Below are positions 17,172 to 25,481 of a stretch of 64,000 nucleotides of DNA, piece after piece. This DNA is from Agrobacterium fabrum str. C58 (GTDB lineage Bacteria; Pseudomonadota; Alphaproteobacteria; Rhizobiales; Rhizobiaceae), in NCBI RefSeq assembly GCF_000092025.1, contig NC_003062.2:308001-372000 (forward strand), in the 5' to 3' direction. Position numbers and translations under genes: made by a program. Position 1 is the first letter of the stretch, and each line of letters starts with the position of its first letter. Under the pieces are notes generated by a model, which was not told the origin of the DNA, ran no database searches, and worked only from the letters and a program-made list of their open reading frames with translations.

Positions 17172-18716
17172 TCAGAAGGCGGAAAGCTTCGCCATCGCTT
17201 TCTTCTCCCGGCGCCTCTGCACGGAGGAGGGAATATTCATCGCCTCGCGATATTTGGCGACGGTGCGGCGTGCGATATCGATGCCGGTCTTTTTCAGATT
17301 GTCGACGATATCGTCGTCGGAAAGGACGGCCTCAGCGGCTTCCTGCGCGATCATCGCCTTGATGCGGTGACGTACCGCTTCCGCCGAATGGCTATCACCG
17401 CCCTCCACGGCGCTGATCGACACGCTGAAGAAATATTTGAGCTCGAAAAGTCCGCGCGGCGTCAGCATGTATTTCTTCGACGTCACGCGGCTGACGGTGG
17501 ATTCATGCATCTTGATGGCGTCGGCCACCGTCTTGAGGTTCAGCGGGCGCAGCTGGTCGACGCCGTTGATGAGGAAGGCATCCTGCTGGCGTACGATTTC
17601 GCTCGCCACCTTCATGATCGTCCGGGCGCGCTGATCGAGGCTGCGGGTCAGCCAATGGGCTGTCTGCATGCATTCGGACAGGAAATCCTGATCCTCTCCT
17701 GCGCGCGCCTTATGTTTTGAAACCTCCGCAAAGTAGCTCTGGTTGATGAGCACACGCGGCAGGGTGTCGGGATTGATCTCCACCAGCCAGCCACCGGTGG
17801 AGGAGGGGCGGACGATGATATCAGGAACGATTGTTTCCGAAACCATCGAATCGTAACCCGCGCCGGGGCGCGGATTGAGCGTGCGGATTTCCGCCAGCAT
17901 GTCGAGAAGGTCTTCTTCATCGACGCCGCAGAGTTTTTTTAAGGAGGCAAAATCGCGTTTCGCCAGAAGCTCGAGATTATCGACAAAAGCTCGCATGGCC
18001 GGGTCGAGCCGGTCCTTCTGTGCGAGCTGGGTTGCCAGACATTCGCTCAAGGAACGGGAAAAGATGCCCGGCGGATCAAAACCCTGAAGCGTCTTCAGAA
18101 CGTACTCGACCGCCGATGGTGTGGCACCAAGCCGTTCTGCAACGTCGTCGACGGCATCCGCGGCGATATAACCGGTCTCATCGAGCTGGCCGATCAGCGC
18201 ATCGGCGATCATCCTGTCCTCGGCGGCGGAGATGGCGAGCGGCAGTTGCTGATTGAGGTGGTCGCTGAGGCTTTGTCGGGCGGCCACGAAGTCGTCGAGG
18301 TCGTAGCTTTCTCCGGACTCCTGCCCGGGCATGGATTTCCATTGGCTTGCGAGTTCGGGCGCATCGGCTTTTCTCGGTTCGCCATCGTCGGGAAAGACGT
18401 TTTCGAAGCTCGTGTCCAGCTGCTCGCCAAGATTTGCGGCGCGCTCCCCGTACCAGTCATCGCTGTCGGGCGTCACCCTGACGGCCGCATCCGAAGCTTC
18501 AGCGTCGCCGAAATTATCGACGTCGACAGGCGTATCGCTGCCCAAATCGCCATCGTTTGCTGCAATTTCCAGCAATGGATTGCGCTCCACCTCCTGCGCG
18601 ATAAACTGCGTCAGCTCGAAATGCGTCATCTGAAGCAGCTGGATGGACTGCATCAGTTGCGGTGTCATCACGAGAGACTGGTTTTGACGCAGCAAAAGGC
18701 TGGCAGACAATGCCAT
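17172..18716 (-). CDS. rpoN: RNA polymerase sigma-54 factor
   Basis: A 514-residue sigma-54. Region I is the glutamine- and leucine-rich N-terminus (RQNQSLVMTPQLMQSIQLLQ), which binds activators; an acidic region II follows; region III carries the core-binding and helix-turn-helix parts; and the RpoN box (ARRTVAKYRE) lies near the C-terminus. It directs transcription of nitrogen assimilation, dicarboxylate transport and other genes with -24/-12 promoters. It lies 152 bases after lptB on the same strand and 233 bases before hpf; both gaps could hold a promoter. Confidence 0.98.
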   Translation of the reverse strand: MALSASLLLRQNQSLVMTPQLMQSIQLLQMTHFELTQFIAQEVERNPLLEIAANDGDLGSDTPVDVDNFGDAEASDAAVRVTPDSDDWYGERAANLGEQLDTSFENVFPDDGEPRKADAPELASQWKSMPGQESGESYDLDDFVAARQSLSDHLNQQLPLAISAAEDRMIADALIGQLDETGYIAADAVDDVAERLGATPSAVEYVLKTLQGFDPPGIFSRSLSECLATQLAQKDRLDPAMRAFVDNLELLAKRDFASLKKLCGVDEEDLLDMLAEIRTLNPRPGAGYDSMVSETIVPDIIVRPSSTGGWLVEINPDTLPRVLINQSYFAEVSKHKARAGEDQDFLSECMQTAHWLTRSLDQRARTIMKVASEIVRQQDAFLINGVDQLRPLNLKTVADAIKMHESTVSRVTSKKYMLTPRGLFELKYFFSVSISAVEGGDSHSAEAVRHRIKAMIAQEAAEAVLSDDDIVDNLKKTGIDIARRTVAKYREAMNIPSSVQRRREKKAMAKLSAF

Positions 18717-18868
18717 GGCGGACGCGAAACTCCCCTTACAGCTTCTCCATAGCCACAGTTTTCATAAATTTTGCGGAGGAGACAGAACTTGGCCCAAAAA
18801 TTGCTTTTTTATCTTGTTTGGTCAAGCGTCAGGGTGGGGCGCGATGAAGAATCTTTCGCGCCCTATCG

Positions 18869-19678
18869 TTAAAGGCTGAAATTATTGCCGAGATAGAGAC
18901 GGCGCACGTCCGGATTGTTGACGATGTCGTCAGGACGTCCATGCGTCAGCACTTCGCCGGCATGGATGATATAGGCGCGGTCGATGAGGCCGAGCGTTTC
19001 GCGGACATTATGGTCCGTGACGAGAACGCCGATGCCGCGCGCGGTCAGATGCCTGACCAGATTCTGGATGTCGCTGACCGAAATCGGATCGACGCCCGCG
19101 AAGGGCTCATCCAGCAGCATGAAAGTCGGGTCGGTCGCGAGAGCGCGCGCAATTTCCAGACGCCGCCGCTCACCGCCCGAAAGCGCCACAGCAGGCGATT
19201 TGCGCAGTTGCGCAATATGAAACTCTTCCAGGAGTTCATCGAGCTTGCGATTGCGTTTGGCGGCATCCGGTTCATGCACTTCCAGCACGGCGCGAATGTT
19301 TTCCTCGACCGTCAGGCCGCGGAAAATCGACGCTTCCTGCGGCAGATAACCGACACCGAGCCTGGCACGCCTGTACATCGGCATGCCGGTCACATCATTG
19401 CCATTGATGGCGATCTTGCCGCTATCGACAGGCACCAGGCCCGTGATCATGTAAAAACAGGTGGTCTTGCCGGCGCCGTTCGGGCCAAGCAGCCCCACGG
19501 CCTCTCCACGGCGCACGACCAGTGAAACACCGTTGACGACACGACGGGTATCATAGGTTTTCGTCAGGCCATGTGCGATCAAGGTGCCCTGGTAAGGGGT
19601 CTTGTCGGCGGGTGAGGCGGCGTCTGCGGAACGGTTGCGTCCGCCGCCGAGAATTTTTGAGATCGAAGGTATCTTCAC
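18869..19678 (-). CDS. lptB: LPS export ABC transporter ATP-binding protein
   Basis: A 269-residue cytoplasmic ATPase of the LptB2FGC complex that extracts LPS from the inner membrane. Walker A is GPNGAGKTTCF, the signature LSGGERRRLEIARAL, Walker B FMLLDEPFAGVDP and the H-loop LVTDHNVRE; YLPQEASIFRGLTVEEN is typical of LptB. An extra N-terminal stretch of about 30 residues (glycine- and serine-rich) precedes the ABC domain. It is nine bases after lptA and upstream of rpoN, as in most proteobacteria. Confidence 0.97.
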   Translation of the reverse strand: MKIPSISKILGGGRNRSADAASPADKTPYQGTLIAHGLTKTYDTRRVVNGVSLVVRRGEAVGLLGPNGAGKTTCFYMITGLVPVDSGKIAINGNDVTGMPMYRRARLGVGYLPQEASIFRGLTVEENIRAVLEVHEPDAAKRNRKLDELLEEFHIAQLRKSPAVALSGGERRRLEIARALATDPTFMLLDEPFAGVDPISVSDIQNLVRHLTARGIGVLVTDHNVRETLGLIDRAYIIHAGEVLTHGRPDDIVNNPDVRRLYLGNNFSL

Positions 19679-19687
19679 GAGGAAAGA

Positions 19688-20251
19688 CTACTGTTTTTTC
19701 TGGGATTTCGGATCAAGCATGATCCGAACAGGGCCGCCGCAGCTTTCGAGCTTTGCCTGCCCCGTATTCATCAGAACGGTGAGCTTGCAGCCGGTGAAGA
19801 CGTTAGTGCCTTCGGACAGGACCACCTGCTTGCCGGTCAGAATGAAGGTCTGCGCCGCCATGTCGAATTCGCCGTGGTCGGCCGTGGCCTTCTGGGTCTC
19901 GGAGGTCAGGTAGACATTGTTGTCGACGAAGATCTTCTCGATATTGGCATCGCCACTGGTGAGCGAAGAGCCCTGACCCTTGTAGTTCACCGTCATCTTG
20001 CCGGCCTGAAGGGTGGTCGTGCCCTGCACAACCTTTACGTTGCCGGTAAAATAGGCCTTACGCTCCTGGTCGCGAATCTCGAGCTGATCGCTTTCAATGG
20101 CGATCGGCTGGTCGCCGGAGAGCTTGACGCCCTGCATGCTGCTGGTCGTGTTCTGGGCGAAAGCCACAGTTGCAAGACAGGAAAAAAAGAGACCTGCGGC
20201 TGTAAGGCCTGCGGTTCTGCCAAGGGAAACGGGACGGGAAATTTGCATCAT
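19688..20251 (-). CDS. lptA: LPS transport periplasmic protein
   Basis: An OstA/LptA-family protein that polymerises into the periplasmic bridge carrying LPS to the outer membrane. A signal peptide is clear (GRTAGLTAAGLFFSCLATVAFA). The mature part has the jellyroll strands DQPIAIESDQLEIRDQERKAYFTGNVKVVQG and MTVNYKGQG. I choose the ATG at 20251 (MMQISRP), 187 residues, just after the lptC stop; an ATG at 20278 inside lptC is possible. It sits between lptC and lptB in the expected order. Confidence 0.93.
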   Translation of the reverse strand: MMQISRPVSLGRTAGLTAAGLFFSCLATVAFAQNTTSSMQGVKLSGDQPIAIESDQLEIRDQERKAYFTGNVKVVQGTTTLQAGKMTVNYKGQGSSLTSGDANIEKIFVDNNVYLTSETQKATADHGEFDMAAQTFILTGKQVVLSEGTNVFTGCKLTVLMNTGQAKLESCGGPVRIMLDPKSQKKQ

Positions 20252-20264
20252 CTGGACCGGGCTC

Positions 20265-20930
20265 TCACTTGCCTTCATTCTTGATATTGGATGCAGCGAT
20301 ACGTGCGCGTACCTGCCCCGAAAATGTAATTGTCTTGCCATTATCTGCGATGTCAATCGATTGCGCAACAATGGAGCCGTCGTTTGTTTTGATTGAAACC
20401 GGCTCTTTGCTGCTCATTTTGCCGGCCTTCAGATCGACATCCGCAGACTGGAACTTCGCTTGTATGCCATTGCTGAGATTGATGTCAAAAGGCGCAGTCA
20501 TCTTCAGCGTGTTGGTGGAGCGGTCGAAAATGCCTTCCTGGGCGATAACCTGCGCGACGCTGTCATTGACAGGCACGGCGGCCAGCACCTTTTCGAGCGT
20601 CATCAGGTTGGGGTTGGCGATGTCCTGCAACGCGCGGTCGGCGTTCATGGAATAATCTATACCCTTTTCGTTGCGGCCCGCGACGGCGGGCTTTTCCATC
20701 ACGATCTTGCCGTCTTCTATCCGCGCGCTTTCCAGCGAAACCTTTTCGGGCGCCCAGGTGCGGATGACCGAAACGGCGATGAAGGCGAGCGAGATGATGG
20801 CCGCGCTGAGCGGCAGAATGATCTTCAGCCGCTTTACACGCGCGGAATGCCGCAGCGCTGTGTCATAGGCGCCGTTCTGGTCATTGGGCAGCGAAAATGC
20901 TGGCGCGGGTTCACGGAGTCGTTCGAGCAT
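20265..20930 (-). CDS. lptC: LPS export system protein LptC
   Basis: A bitopic inner-membrane protein that couples LptB2FG to LptA. The first 30 residues are cytoplasmic, one membrane segment follows (IILPLSAAIISLAFIAVSVI, about residues 36-56), and the rest is a periplasmic LptC/DUF1239 domain. I use the ATG at 20930 (MLERLREPAPAFSLP), 221 residues; a GTG at 20972 would add 14 residues. It is longer at the N-terminus than E. coli LptC, as is usual in Rhizobiales. First gene of lptC-lptA-lptB-rpoN. Confidence 0.92.
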   Translation of the reverse strand: MLERLREPAPAFSLPNDQNGAYDTALRHSARVKRLKIILPLSAAIISLAFIAVSVIRTWAPEKVSLESARIEDGKIVMEKPAVAGRNEKGIDYSMNADRALQDIANPNLMTLEKVLAAVPVNDSVAQVIAQEGIFDRSTNTLKMTAPFDINLSNGIQAKFQSADVDLKAGKMSSKEPVSIKTNDGSIVAQSIDIADNGKTITFSGQVRARIAASNIKNEGK

Positions 20931-21163
20931 AGGAGTGGGTCCGAATGCTTCCCCGGCGCCATTCAGGCGCACAATCGAAGCTTGTGTCTCTATCTAAATG
21001 TGTTTGGCACGAGTGCTTTGTCCTGCCAATATGGTTTTTGTCTGGAGAGGTGCAAGGGAAATGCGAATTTTATCGTAATTCTGGTTTCTTTATTGTTTCC
21101 TTGCGGCTTCGCGTTAGAAGAACCATATGGCCTGAAACGCACGGGCGGACGACAGAGGTTTCT

Positions 21164-22117
21164 ATGGATAATATGGCGATAGCTGATCGCAGGCGGTTGC
21201 GCCGCAAGCTGACTTTCTGGCGGGTTGCCGCCGTTCTCCTGCTCGTCGTCGGCGCCTTCGGTCTTTACCGGTTTTTCTGGCAAGGCCCGCAGCAAAGCGC
21301 AAAACCCCATATCGCCCGCATCGAGGTTTCCGGCCTGATCACCGACAATACCGAACTTCTCGAGCGGCTCGACAAGATCGCCAAGAGCGATAATGTCAAA
21401 GGCCTGATCGTCTCGATTTCCTCACCCGGCGGCACCACCTACGGCGGGGAGCGCATCTTCAAGGTTATTCGAAGCGTCGCGGAAAAGAAGCCGGTTGTCT
21501 CGGATGTACGCACGCTCGCCGCTTCCGCAGGTTATATGATCGCATCGGCAGGCGACGTCATCGTTGCCGGCGAAACCTCTATCACCGGCTCGATCGGCGT
21601 GATCTTCCAGTACCCCCAGCTTGGCCAGCTGATGGAAAAACTCGGCGTTTCGCTTCAGGAAATCAAGTCGTCACCGATGAAGGCGGAGCCTTCTCCTTTC
21701 CACGAAGCGCCGGAAGAGGCAAAGACCATGATCCGCGCCATGGTGATGGACAGCTACGGCTGGTTCGTCGACCTCGTCGCCGATCGCCGCAAATTGCCGC
21801 GCGAAGAGGTGTTGAAACTGGCTGATGGATCGATCTTCACTGGTCGGCAGGCGCTTGCCAACAAGCTGGTCGACACGCTCGGCGGCGAAAAGGAAGTTCG
21901 CGCCTATTTCGAAACCCGTGGTGTGGCCAAGGATTTGCCGATCGTCGAATGGCGCGCGCCGTCCTCCAATTCGCCTTTTGCGCTTTTCAGTGTTGCGCAA
22001 ATAGCGAAACTTCTGGGATATGACGATTTAATTCCCTTCGCAGGCCCCAGCCAGCTCGGTGCGGACAAGTTGTTTCTTGACGGTCTTGTTTCCGTTTGGC
22101 AGGTTGAGCCGCGTTAA
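21164..22117 (+). CDS. sppA: Signal peptide peptidase SppA (short form, family S49)
   Basis: A 317-residue membrane-anchored serine protease that digests cleaved signal peptides. One transmembrane segment lies at about residues 18-37. The Ser/Lys dyad is best placed at Ser121 ([11 protein letters not shown]) and Lys173 ([11 protein letters not shown]), and [15 protein letters not shown] and [13 protein letters not shown] are family motifs. It has a single S49 domain, unlike the duplicated E. coli protein. The ATG at 21164 is chosen over a long open extension that overlaps the lptC promoter region; GAGG precedes it. It is divergent from lptC and just upstream of ihfB. Confidence 0.94.
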   Translation: MDNMAIADRRRLRRKLTFWRVAAVLLLVVGAFGLYRFFWQGPQQSAKPHIARIEVSGLITDNTELLERLDKIAKSDNVKGLIVSISSPGGTTYGGERIFKVIRSVAEKKPVVSDVRTLAASAGYMIASAGDVIVAGETSITGSIGVIFQYPQLGQLMEKLGVSLQEIKSSPMKAEPSPFHEAPEEAKTMIRAMVMDSYGWFVDLVADRRKLPREEVLKLADGSIFTGRQALANKLVDTLGGEKEVRAYFETRGVAKDLPIVEWRAPSSNSPFALFSVAQIAKLLGYDDLIPFAGPSQLGADKLFLDGLVSVWQVEPR

Positions 22118-22143
22118 AAATCCAATTCTTTCAGGGGGCAACC

Positions 22144-22446
22144 GTGATCAAGTCTGAACTGGTGCAGATCGTTGCTGCGCGTAACCCGCACCTTTATCAC
22201 CGCGACGTGGAAAACATCGTCAATGCGGTGCTGGATGAAATCACCGATGCGCTGGCGGCGGGAAATCGTGTCGAGCTTCGCGGTTTCGGCGCCTTTTCGG
22301 TGAAGAACCGTCCGTCCCGTTCGGGCCGGAACCCGCGTACGGGTGAGTCGGTTTTCGTCGAGGAAAAATGGGTGCCTTTCTTCAAGACGGGCAAGGAACT
22401 GCGCGAGCGCCTGAACCCGGGTATGGGCGACGAAGAGGACGATTGA
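22144..22446 (+). CDS. ihfB: Integration host factor subunit beta
   Basis: A 100-residue DNA-bending protein that forms a heterodimer with IhfA and serves recombination, replication and sigma-54 promoters. It starts with GTG ([17 protein letters not shown]); AGGGGG lies upstream. The body has the HU/IHF fold with [14 protein letters not shown] and the minor-groove-inserting arm with the conserved proline ([10 protein letters not shown]). The acidic C-terminus (GDEEDD) is longer than in E. coli. It follows sppA by 26 bases, suggesting one transcript; sppA-ihfB is a common alphaproteobacterial pair. Confidence 0.96.
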   Translation: MIKSELVQIVAARNPHLYHRDVENIVNAVLDEITDALAAGNRVELRGFGAFSVKNRPSRSGRNPRTGESVFVEEKWVPFFKTGKELRERLNPGMGDEEDD

Positions 22447-22512
22447 TCGTTCTTGACGCCTGGCGACTGCAAAGGAGCCGGCGGAACACCCGCAGCGATG
22501 GAGTATTGTCGG

Positions 22513-22854
22513 ATGTCGAAAAAAATCATCAACCTCATCATCCTGCTTCCGCTGGCGATCATCCTCGTCATCCTGTGCGTGGCCAATCGTCAGTCCGTGA
22601 CGCTGGCGCTCAATCCGTTCCGACCGGACGATGGCGTTCTGTCCTTCACCGCGCCGTTTTTCGTTTTTCTGTTTCTGGCGGTCATTTTTGGCGTTCTCAT
22701 GGGCTCGGCGGCCACATGGTTCGCGCAGGGCAAACATCGCAAACGTGCCCGTATCGAAGCGAAAGAGGCCGTTCGCTGGCACGACGAGGCGAACCGCCAG
22801 AAGGCGGCCGCCACCGGGCAGCTGCCGCATGCGGGACAACTCCCGGCAAAGTGA
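22513..22854 (+). CDS. LapA-domain (DUF1049) inner membrane protein
   Basis: A protein of about 113 residues with two transmembrane segments: KKIINLIILLPLAIILVILC near the start, and APFFVFLFLAVIFGVLMGSA. Between them is the NRQSVTLALNPF segment typical of LapA/YciS-type proteins; a basic, charged cytoplasmic tail follows. In enterobacteria LapA works with LapB to control LpxC turnover; whether this protein does so is unknown. The ATG at 22513 has GGAG nine bases before it; an ATG at 22498 is also in frame. It is downstream of ihfB, as in many alphaproteobacteria. Confidence 0.8.
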   Translation: MSKKIINLIILLPLAIILVILCVANRQSVTLALNPFRPDDGVLSFTAPFFVFLFLAVIFGVLMGSAATWFAQGKHRKRARIEAKEAVRWHDEANRQKAAATGQLPHAGQLPAK

Positions 22855-22947
22855 TGGTGGCGACAGCCGTTCCGGCTCTAGTCGAGCGGCGCGCGGAATG
22901 CTATTTGCTGGCGCAATAAGACGCGGGCAGAAGCGGAAAGATTTCCA

Positions 22948-24081
22948 TTGAAGAAAAAAGACAGCCGGCCGGGCAATCGTGCGCGTGCCGGGAGCGAGAA
23001 AAAACAGGTCCATGCCGCAAGGCCGGCGCGCCGCGCGGATGCCGCGCCGAAAAAGCGCGAGCCCGATGCGGTGCGCACCGTGCAGAAAGCCGCGCCGAAG
23101 GAAAAAACCGTCGTAGCGGCTGCCGTTGAGCAAGTCCCCGCGCGCGCAATTATGCAGCGCACCGGTGAACTGCCCGCAGAACACGTCCCTGTCATTCTGG
23201 AATCGAGCGGCGCGGGTGATTTTCACCTGATCGACAGTGGTAACGGCCTGAAGCTTGAACAATATGGCGATTACCGCGTCGTTCGTCCCGAGGCGCAGGC
23301 GCTGTGGCGGCCGTTGGTTCCCGACCGCGTATGGCAGAATGCCGACGCCATTTTTACCGGCGATACGGATGAGGACGGCATGGGCCGCTGGCGTTTTCCG
23401 AAGGAAGCGCTTGGCGAAACCTGGCCTCTCTCCCTGCTGGGGGTTGAATTTCTCGGTCGTTTCACGGCGTTCCGGCATGTCGGCGTCTTTCCGGAGCAGA
23501 TCGTGCATTGGGAATGGCTGAAAAATGCCGTGGAGACTGCCGACCGGCCGCTGAAAGTGCTGAACCTCTTCGGTTACACCGGCGTCGCCTCGCTGGTTGC
23601 GGCGGCTGCTGGTGCTGAAGTCACCCATGTCGACGCCTCCAAGAAGGCGATCGGCTGGGCGAAGGAGAACCAGGTGCTCGCCGGGCTGGAACAGGCGCCG
23701 ATCCGCTGGATTTGTGAAGACGCCATGAAGTTCATCCAGCGGGAAGAACGTCGTGGCAGCACTTACGACATCATTCTCACCGACCCGCCGAAATTCGGCC
23801 GCGGCACTCACGGTGAGGTCTGGCAATTGTTCGACCATCTGCCGCTGATGCTTGATATCTGCCGGGAAATCCTGTCGCCCAAGGCGCTCGGTCTGGTGCT
23901 GACGGCCTATTCCATCCGGGCCAGCTTCTATTCGATGCATGAGCTGATGCGCGAAACCATGCGCGGTGCCGGCGGTGTTGTCGCATCCGGTGAACTGGTC
24001 ATTCGCGAGGCGGGGCTTGACGGCAAGACGCCGGGCCGCGTGCTTTCCACATCGCTATTCAGCCGTTGGGAGCCGAAATGA
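22948..24081 (+). CDS. Class I SAM-dependent methyltransferase, probable rRNA (RlmI/RlmK-like)
   Basis: A 377-residue protein starting at TTG, with GGAAAG upstream. The first 65 or so residues are a basic lysine/alanine/arginine-rich, probably disordered tail. The methyltransferase domain has the SAM motif LNLFGYTGVASLVAAAAGAEVTHVDASKKA, with the aspartate pair, and the catalytic-region motif DIILTDPPKFGRG, close to RlmI/RlmK m5C/m7G 23S rRNA methyltransferases. The specific base is not predictable. It overlaps the TrmH-family gene by ATGA, so two RNA methyltransferases are coupled. A later start near residue 69 (MQRTGELP) is possible but would leave a long gap. Confidence 0.82.
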   Translation: MKKKDSRPGNRARAGSEKKQVHAARPARRADAAPKKREPDAVRTVQKAAPKEKTVVAAAVEQVPARAIMQRTGELPAEHVPVILESSGAGDFHLIDSGNGLKLEQYGDYRVVRPEAQALWRPLVPDRVWQNADAIFTGDTDEDGMGRWRFPKEALGETWPLSLLGVEFLGRFTAFRHVGVFPEQIVHWEWLKNAVETADRPLKVLNLFGYTGVASLVAAAAGAEVTHVDASKKAIGWAKENQVLAGLEQAPIRWICEDAMKFIQREERRGSTYDIILTDPPKFGRGTHGEVWQLFDHLPLMLDICREILSPKALGLVLTAYSIRASFYSMHELMRETMRGAGGVVASGELVIREAGLDGKTPGRVLSTSLFSRWEPK

Positions 24082-24938
24082 CGAAGGACATGCGCGAAAA
24101 CATCACGCGCCGGGTTGGCCAGGTCAAGGAAGTGACGAGCCTTGCCAATCCCATCATCAAGGACATCAAGGCGCTCACCCAGAAAAAGGGCAGGGAAGAG
24201 ACCGGCACCTTCATGGCCGAAGGCCTGAAGCTGGTCATCGACGCGCTCGAACTCGGCTGGACGATCAAGACGCTGGTTTACGCCAAGGCCGCCAAGGGTA
24301 AGCCGCTGGTGGAGCAGGCGGCGGTCAAGACCGTTGCGTCAGGTGGTCTGGTGCTCGAAGTCAGCGAGAAGGTCATCGCCTCGATCACCCGCCGCGACAA
24401 TCCGCAGATGGTCGTCGGTATTTTCGAACAGAAATGGAAGCCGCTGAAGGATATCCGCCCTGAAAAGGGCGAGACCTATATCGCGCTCGACCGCGTACGC
24501 GATCCCGGCAATCTCGGCACCATCATCCGCACGGCGGATGCGGCCGGTGCCTCGGGCGTCATTCTGGTGGGCGATTGCACCGATCCCTTCTCGCTGGAGA
24601 CGGTGCGTGCCACCATGGGCTCGGTCTTTGCCACGCCCGTCGCCCGCGCGTCGGTTGAGGAATTCCTCTCCTGGAAAAAATCGGCCCATGTCAGCGTCGT
24701 TGCCACACATCTTGCCGGTTCCGTGGATTATCGGAAGATCGACTACGCCGGCAAACCGGTCGTGATTTTGATGGGCAACGAACAGTCTGGCCTGCCGCCG
24801 GAACTGGCCGGCAAGGCGGACCAGCTGGCGCGCATTCCCCAGCAGGGCCGCGCCGATAGTCTCAACCTTGCCATCGCAACCGCCGTCATGCTGTTTGAAG
24901 CACGGCGACATCTCCTCGAACTGGCACCGGTGACGTAA
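24078..24938 (+). CDS. TrmH/SpoU-family RNA 2'-O-ribose methyltransferase
   Basis: A 286-residue SPOUT-class enzyme. The N-terminal substrate-binding domain ([17 protein letters not shown], then [13 protein letters not shown]) precedes the knotted domain with the three motifs: [33 protein letters not shown] and [19 protein letters not shown]. This fits the RlmB/TrmH group acting on rRNA or tRNA. The ATG at 24078 overlaps the previous stop as ATGA with GGGAG upstream. The stop overlaps the lspA start by one base, so the methyltransferase pair and lspA look like one operon. Confidence 0.9.
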   Translation: MTKDMRENITRRVGQVKEVTSLANPIIKDIKALTQKKGREETGTFMAEGLKLVIDALELGWTIKTLVYAKAAKGKPLVEQAAVKTVASGGLVLEVSEKVIASITRRDNPQMVVGIFEQKWKPLKDIRPEKGETYIALDRVRDPGNLGTIIRTADAAGASGVILVGDCTDPFSLETVRATMGSVFATPVARASVEEFLSWKKSAHVSVVATHLAGSVDYRKIDYAGKPVVILMGNEQSGLPPELAGKADQLARIPQQGRADSLNLAIATAVMLFEARRHLLELAPVT

Positions 24939-25426
24939 TGGCCAAAGCGGCATTGTTCTCGAAATTCGCACCGGCTTTTACGCTGATCGCCGCCGCACTG
25001 GTGCTGGATCAGATCGTCAAGCAGCTGGTCGAGGCCTATCTGCCGCTGCAGGAGATGGTTCCGGTAGCGCCGTTTCTGGCGCTTTATCGCACCTACAATC
25101 TCGGTGTCGCCTTTTCGATGCTGGAAGACATGCACGGCTGGTTCATCGTCAGCATGCGCCTCGTCATCGTGGTCTTCGTTCTATGGCTCTGGCGCAAGAC
25201 GGCGGCCGACCGGACCTTCGCCCATCTCGGTTTTGCCTTCATCATCGCGGGAGCGGCCGGCAATCTTCTCGACCGCTTTTTTTACGGTCACGTCATCGAC
25301 TATATCCTGTTCCACACGCAGACATGGTCGTTCGCGGTATTCAATCTGGCTGATAGTTTCATAACCATCGGTGCAGCCTGCGTCATTCTCGATGAATTTC
25401 TGCATGCCCGGGCGGCCAAAAAGTAA
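24938..25426 (+). CDS. lspA: Lipoprotein signal peptidase (signal peptidase II)
   Basis: A 162-residue inner-membrane aspartyl peptidase that cuts prolipoproteins before the lipid-modified cysteine. Four hydrophobic segments are visible. Catalytic aspartates are Asp121 (GHVIDYI, after GAAGNLLDR) and Asp139 (FNLADSFI). [10 protein letters not shown] is the conserved periplasmic motif. The ATG shares one base with the TAA of the upstream gene. The downstream partner Lnt is encoded about 20 kb away in this window. Confidence 0.96.
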   Translation: MAKAALFSKFAPAFTLIAAALVLDQIVKQLVEAYLPLQEMVPVAPFLALYRTYNLGVAFSMLEDMHGWFIVSMRLVIVVFVLWLWRKTAADRTFAHLGFAFIIAGAAGNLLDRFFYGHVIDYILFHTQTWSFAVFNLADSFITIGAACVILDEFLHARAAKK

Positions 25427-25481
25427 AATTTTAGCGTTTCAGCCAAACATATCAAAACCGCTGCCGTGGTAGCGGTTATGT

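Noticed and set aside
22114..23940. 608-codon open frame on the minus strand
   Set aside because: It runs antisense to ihfB, the LapA-like gene and the methyltransferase, all of which have clear family motifs; high GC gives long antisense frames here.
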